Below are positions 14,045 through 14,088 of a stretch of 14,088 nt of DNA, piece after piece. The notes under the pieces were generated by a model. That model ran no database searches, was not told the origin of the DNA, and saw only the letters and a program-made list of their open reading frames with translations. A program made the position numbers and the translations under genes. The stretch's first letter is position 1; the number at the start of each line of letters is the position of its first letter. This stretch comes from Clostridiales bacterium (GTDB lineage: Bacteria > Bacillota > Clostridia > Oscillospirales > CAG-382): positions 28,453-42,540 of the forward strand of contig DMMZ01000066.1 of assembly GCA_003452915.1 (NCBI GenBank), given 5' to 3'.

Positions 14045-14088
14045 GCGAAAGTTTAAAAGATAAATTTTTCAAACTACGGTTTTGTGCC
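14041..14088 (+). CDS. Start of a coupled downstream gene (cut by the window end)
   Basis: An ATG at 14041 overlaps the nusB stop (ATGA) and opens a frame of 16 codons, MSESLKDKFFKLRFCA, that runs off the window. No strong ribosome site is seen, as is common for coupled starts. The family cannot be recognised from so few residues; it does not look like the start of xseA, a common nusB neighbour. Confidence 0.45.
   Translation, partial: MSESLKDKFFKLRFCA

Overview
The window is an AT-rich stretch of ordinary bacterial chromosome. It most likely comes from an endospore-forming Firmicute of the class Clostridia, perhaps an Oscillospiraceae/Ruminococcaceae-type genome. The grounds are: RNase J as an mRNA nuclease; a GerW/YtfJ sporulation protein next to a DUF2953 (YtfI-like) protein; the order scpA-scpB-DUF2953-ytfJ-D,D-carboxypeptidase-RluB-type pseudouridine synthase, a cluster familiar from Clostridia; consensus sigma-A promoters (TTGACA-17-TATAAT); and TTG and GTG starts. 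This placement is inference from gene content. There is no rRNA or marker gene to fix the taxon.

Layout. (1) Positions 1-2543, plus strand: the 3' end of RNase J, a short-chain dehydrogenase/reductase of the FabG type, and a WYL-domain transcription regulator, closed by a strong intrinsic terminator (2561-2602). (2) Positions 2544-3699: a very AT-rich spacer with several inverted repeats and two candidate promoters, then one small phage-type regulator-like protein (DUF1492/ArpU-like) standing alone, then a strong minus-strand terminator. (3) Positions 3700-5676, minus strand: a large, acidic, unrecognised surface lipoprotein. (4) Positions 5743-9413, minus strand: a probable operon DUF2953 - ytfJ - D-Ala-D-Ala carboxypeptidase - RluB-type pseudouridine synthase - VanZ-like membrane protein, with a good sigma-A promoter at about 9465-9493. 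(5) Positions 9578-13427, minus strand: gpmI - site-2-protease-like M50 peptidase - scpA - scpB, driven by TTGATA-17-TATAAT at 13471-13499. (6) Positions 13652-14088, plus strand: nusB, driven by a perfect consensus promoter divergent from that of gpmI, and the first codons of an ATGA-coupled downstream gene.

The minus-strand genes combine glycolysis (GpmI), chromosome condensation and segregation (ScpAB, partners of SMC), membrane proteolysis (M50), spore and cell-wall functions (YtfJ, D,D-carboxypeptidase) and ribosome modification (RluB type). They are housekeeping and developmental genes kept together by conserved synteny rather than one pathway. I found no CRISPR array, insertion sequence, tRNA, rRNA or defence island.

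The most interesting non-coding signals are: a possible H-type pseudoknot in the nusB leader (13585-13634); a 10-bp hairpin that buries the Shine-Dalgarno sequence of the carboxypeptidase gene (8206-8251); and the inverted-repeat-rich spacer before the lone phage-type gene, with a 6-bp inverted repeat overlapping a candidate -35 box and a structured region just downstream of a TATAAT box. All are inferences from the sequence. None is a clearly new system.
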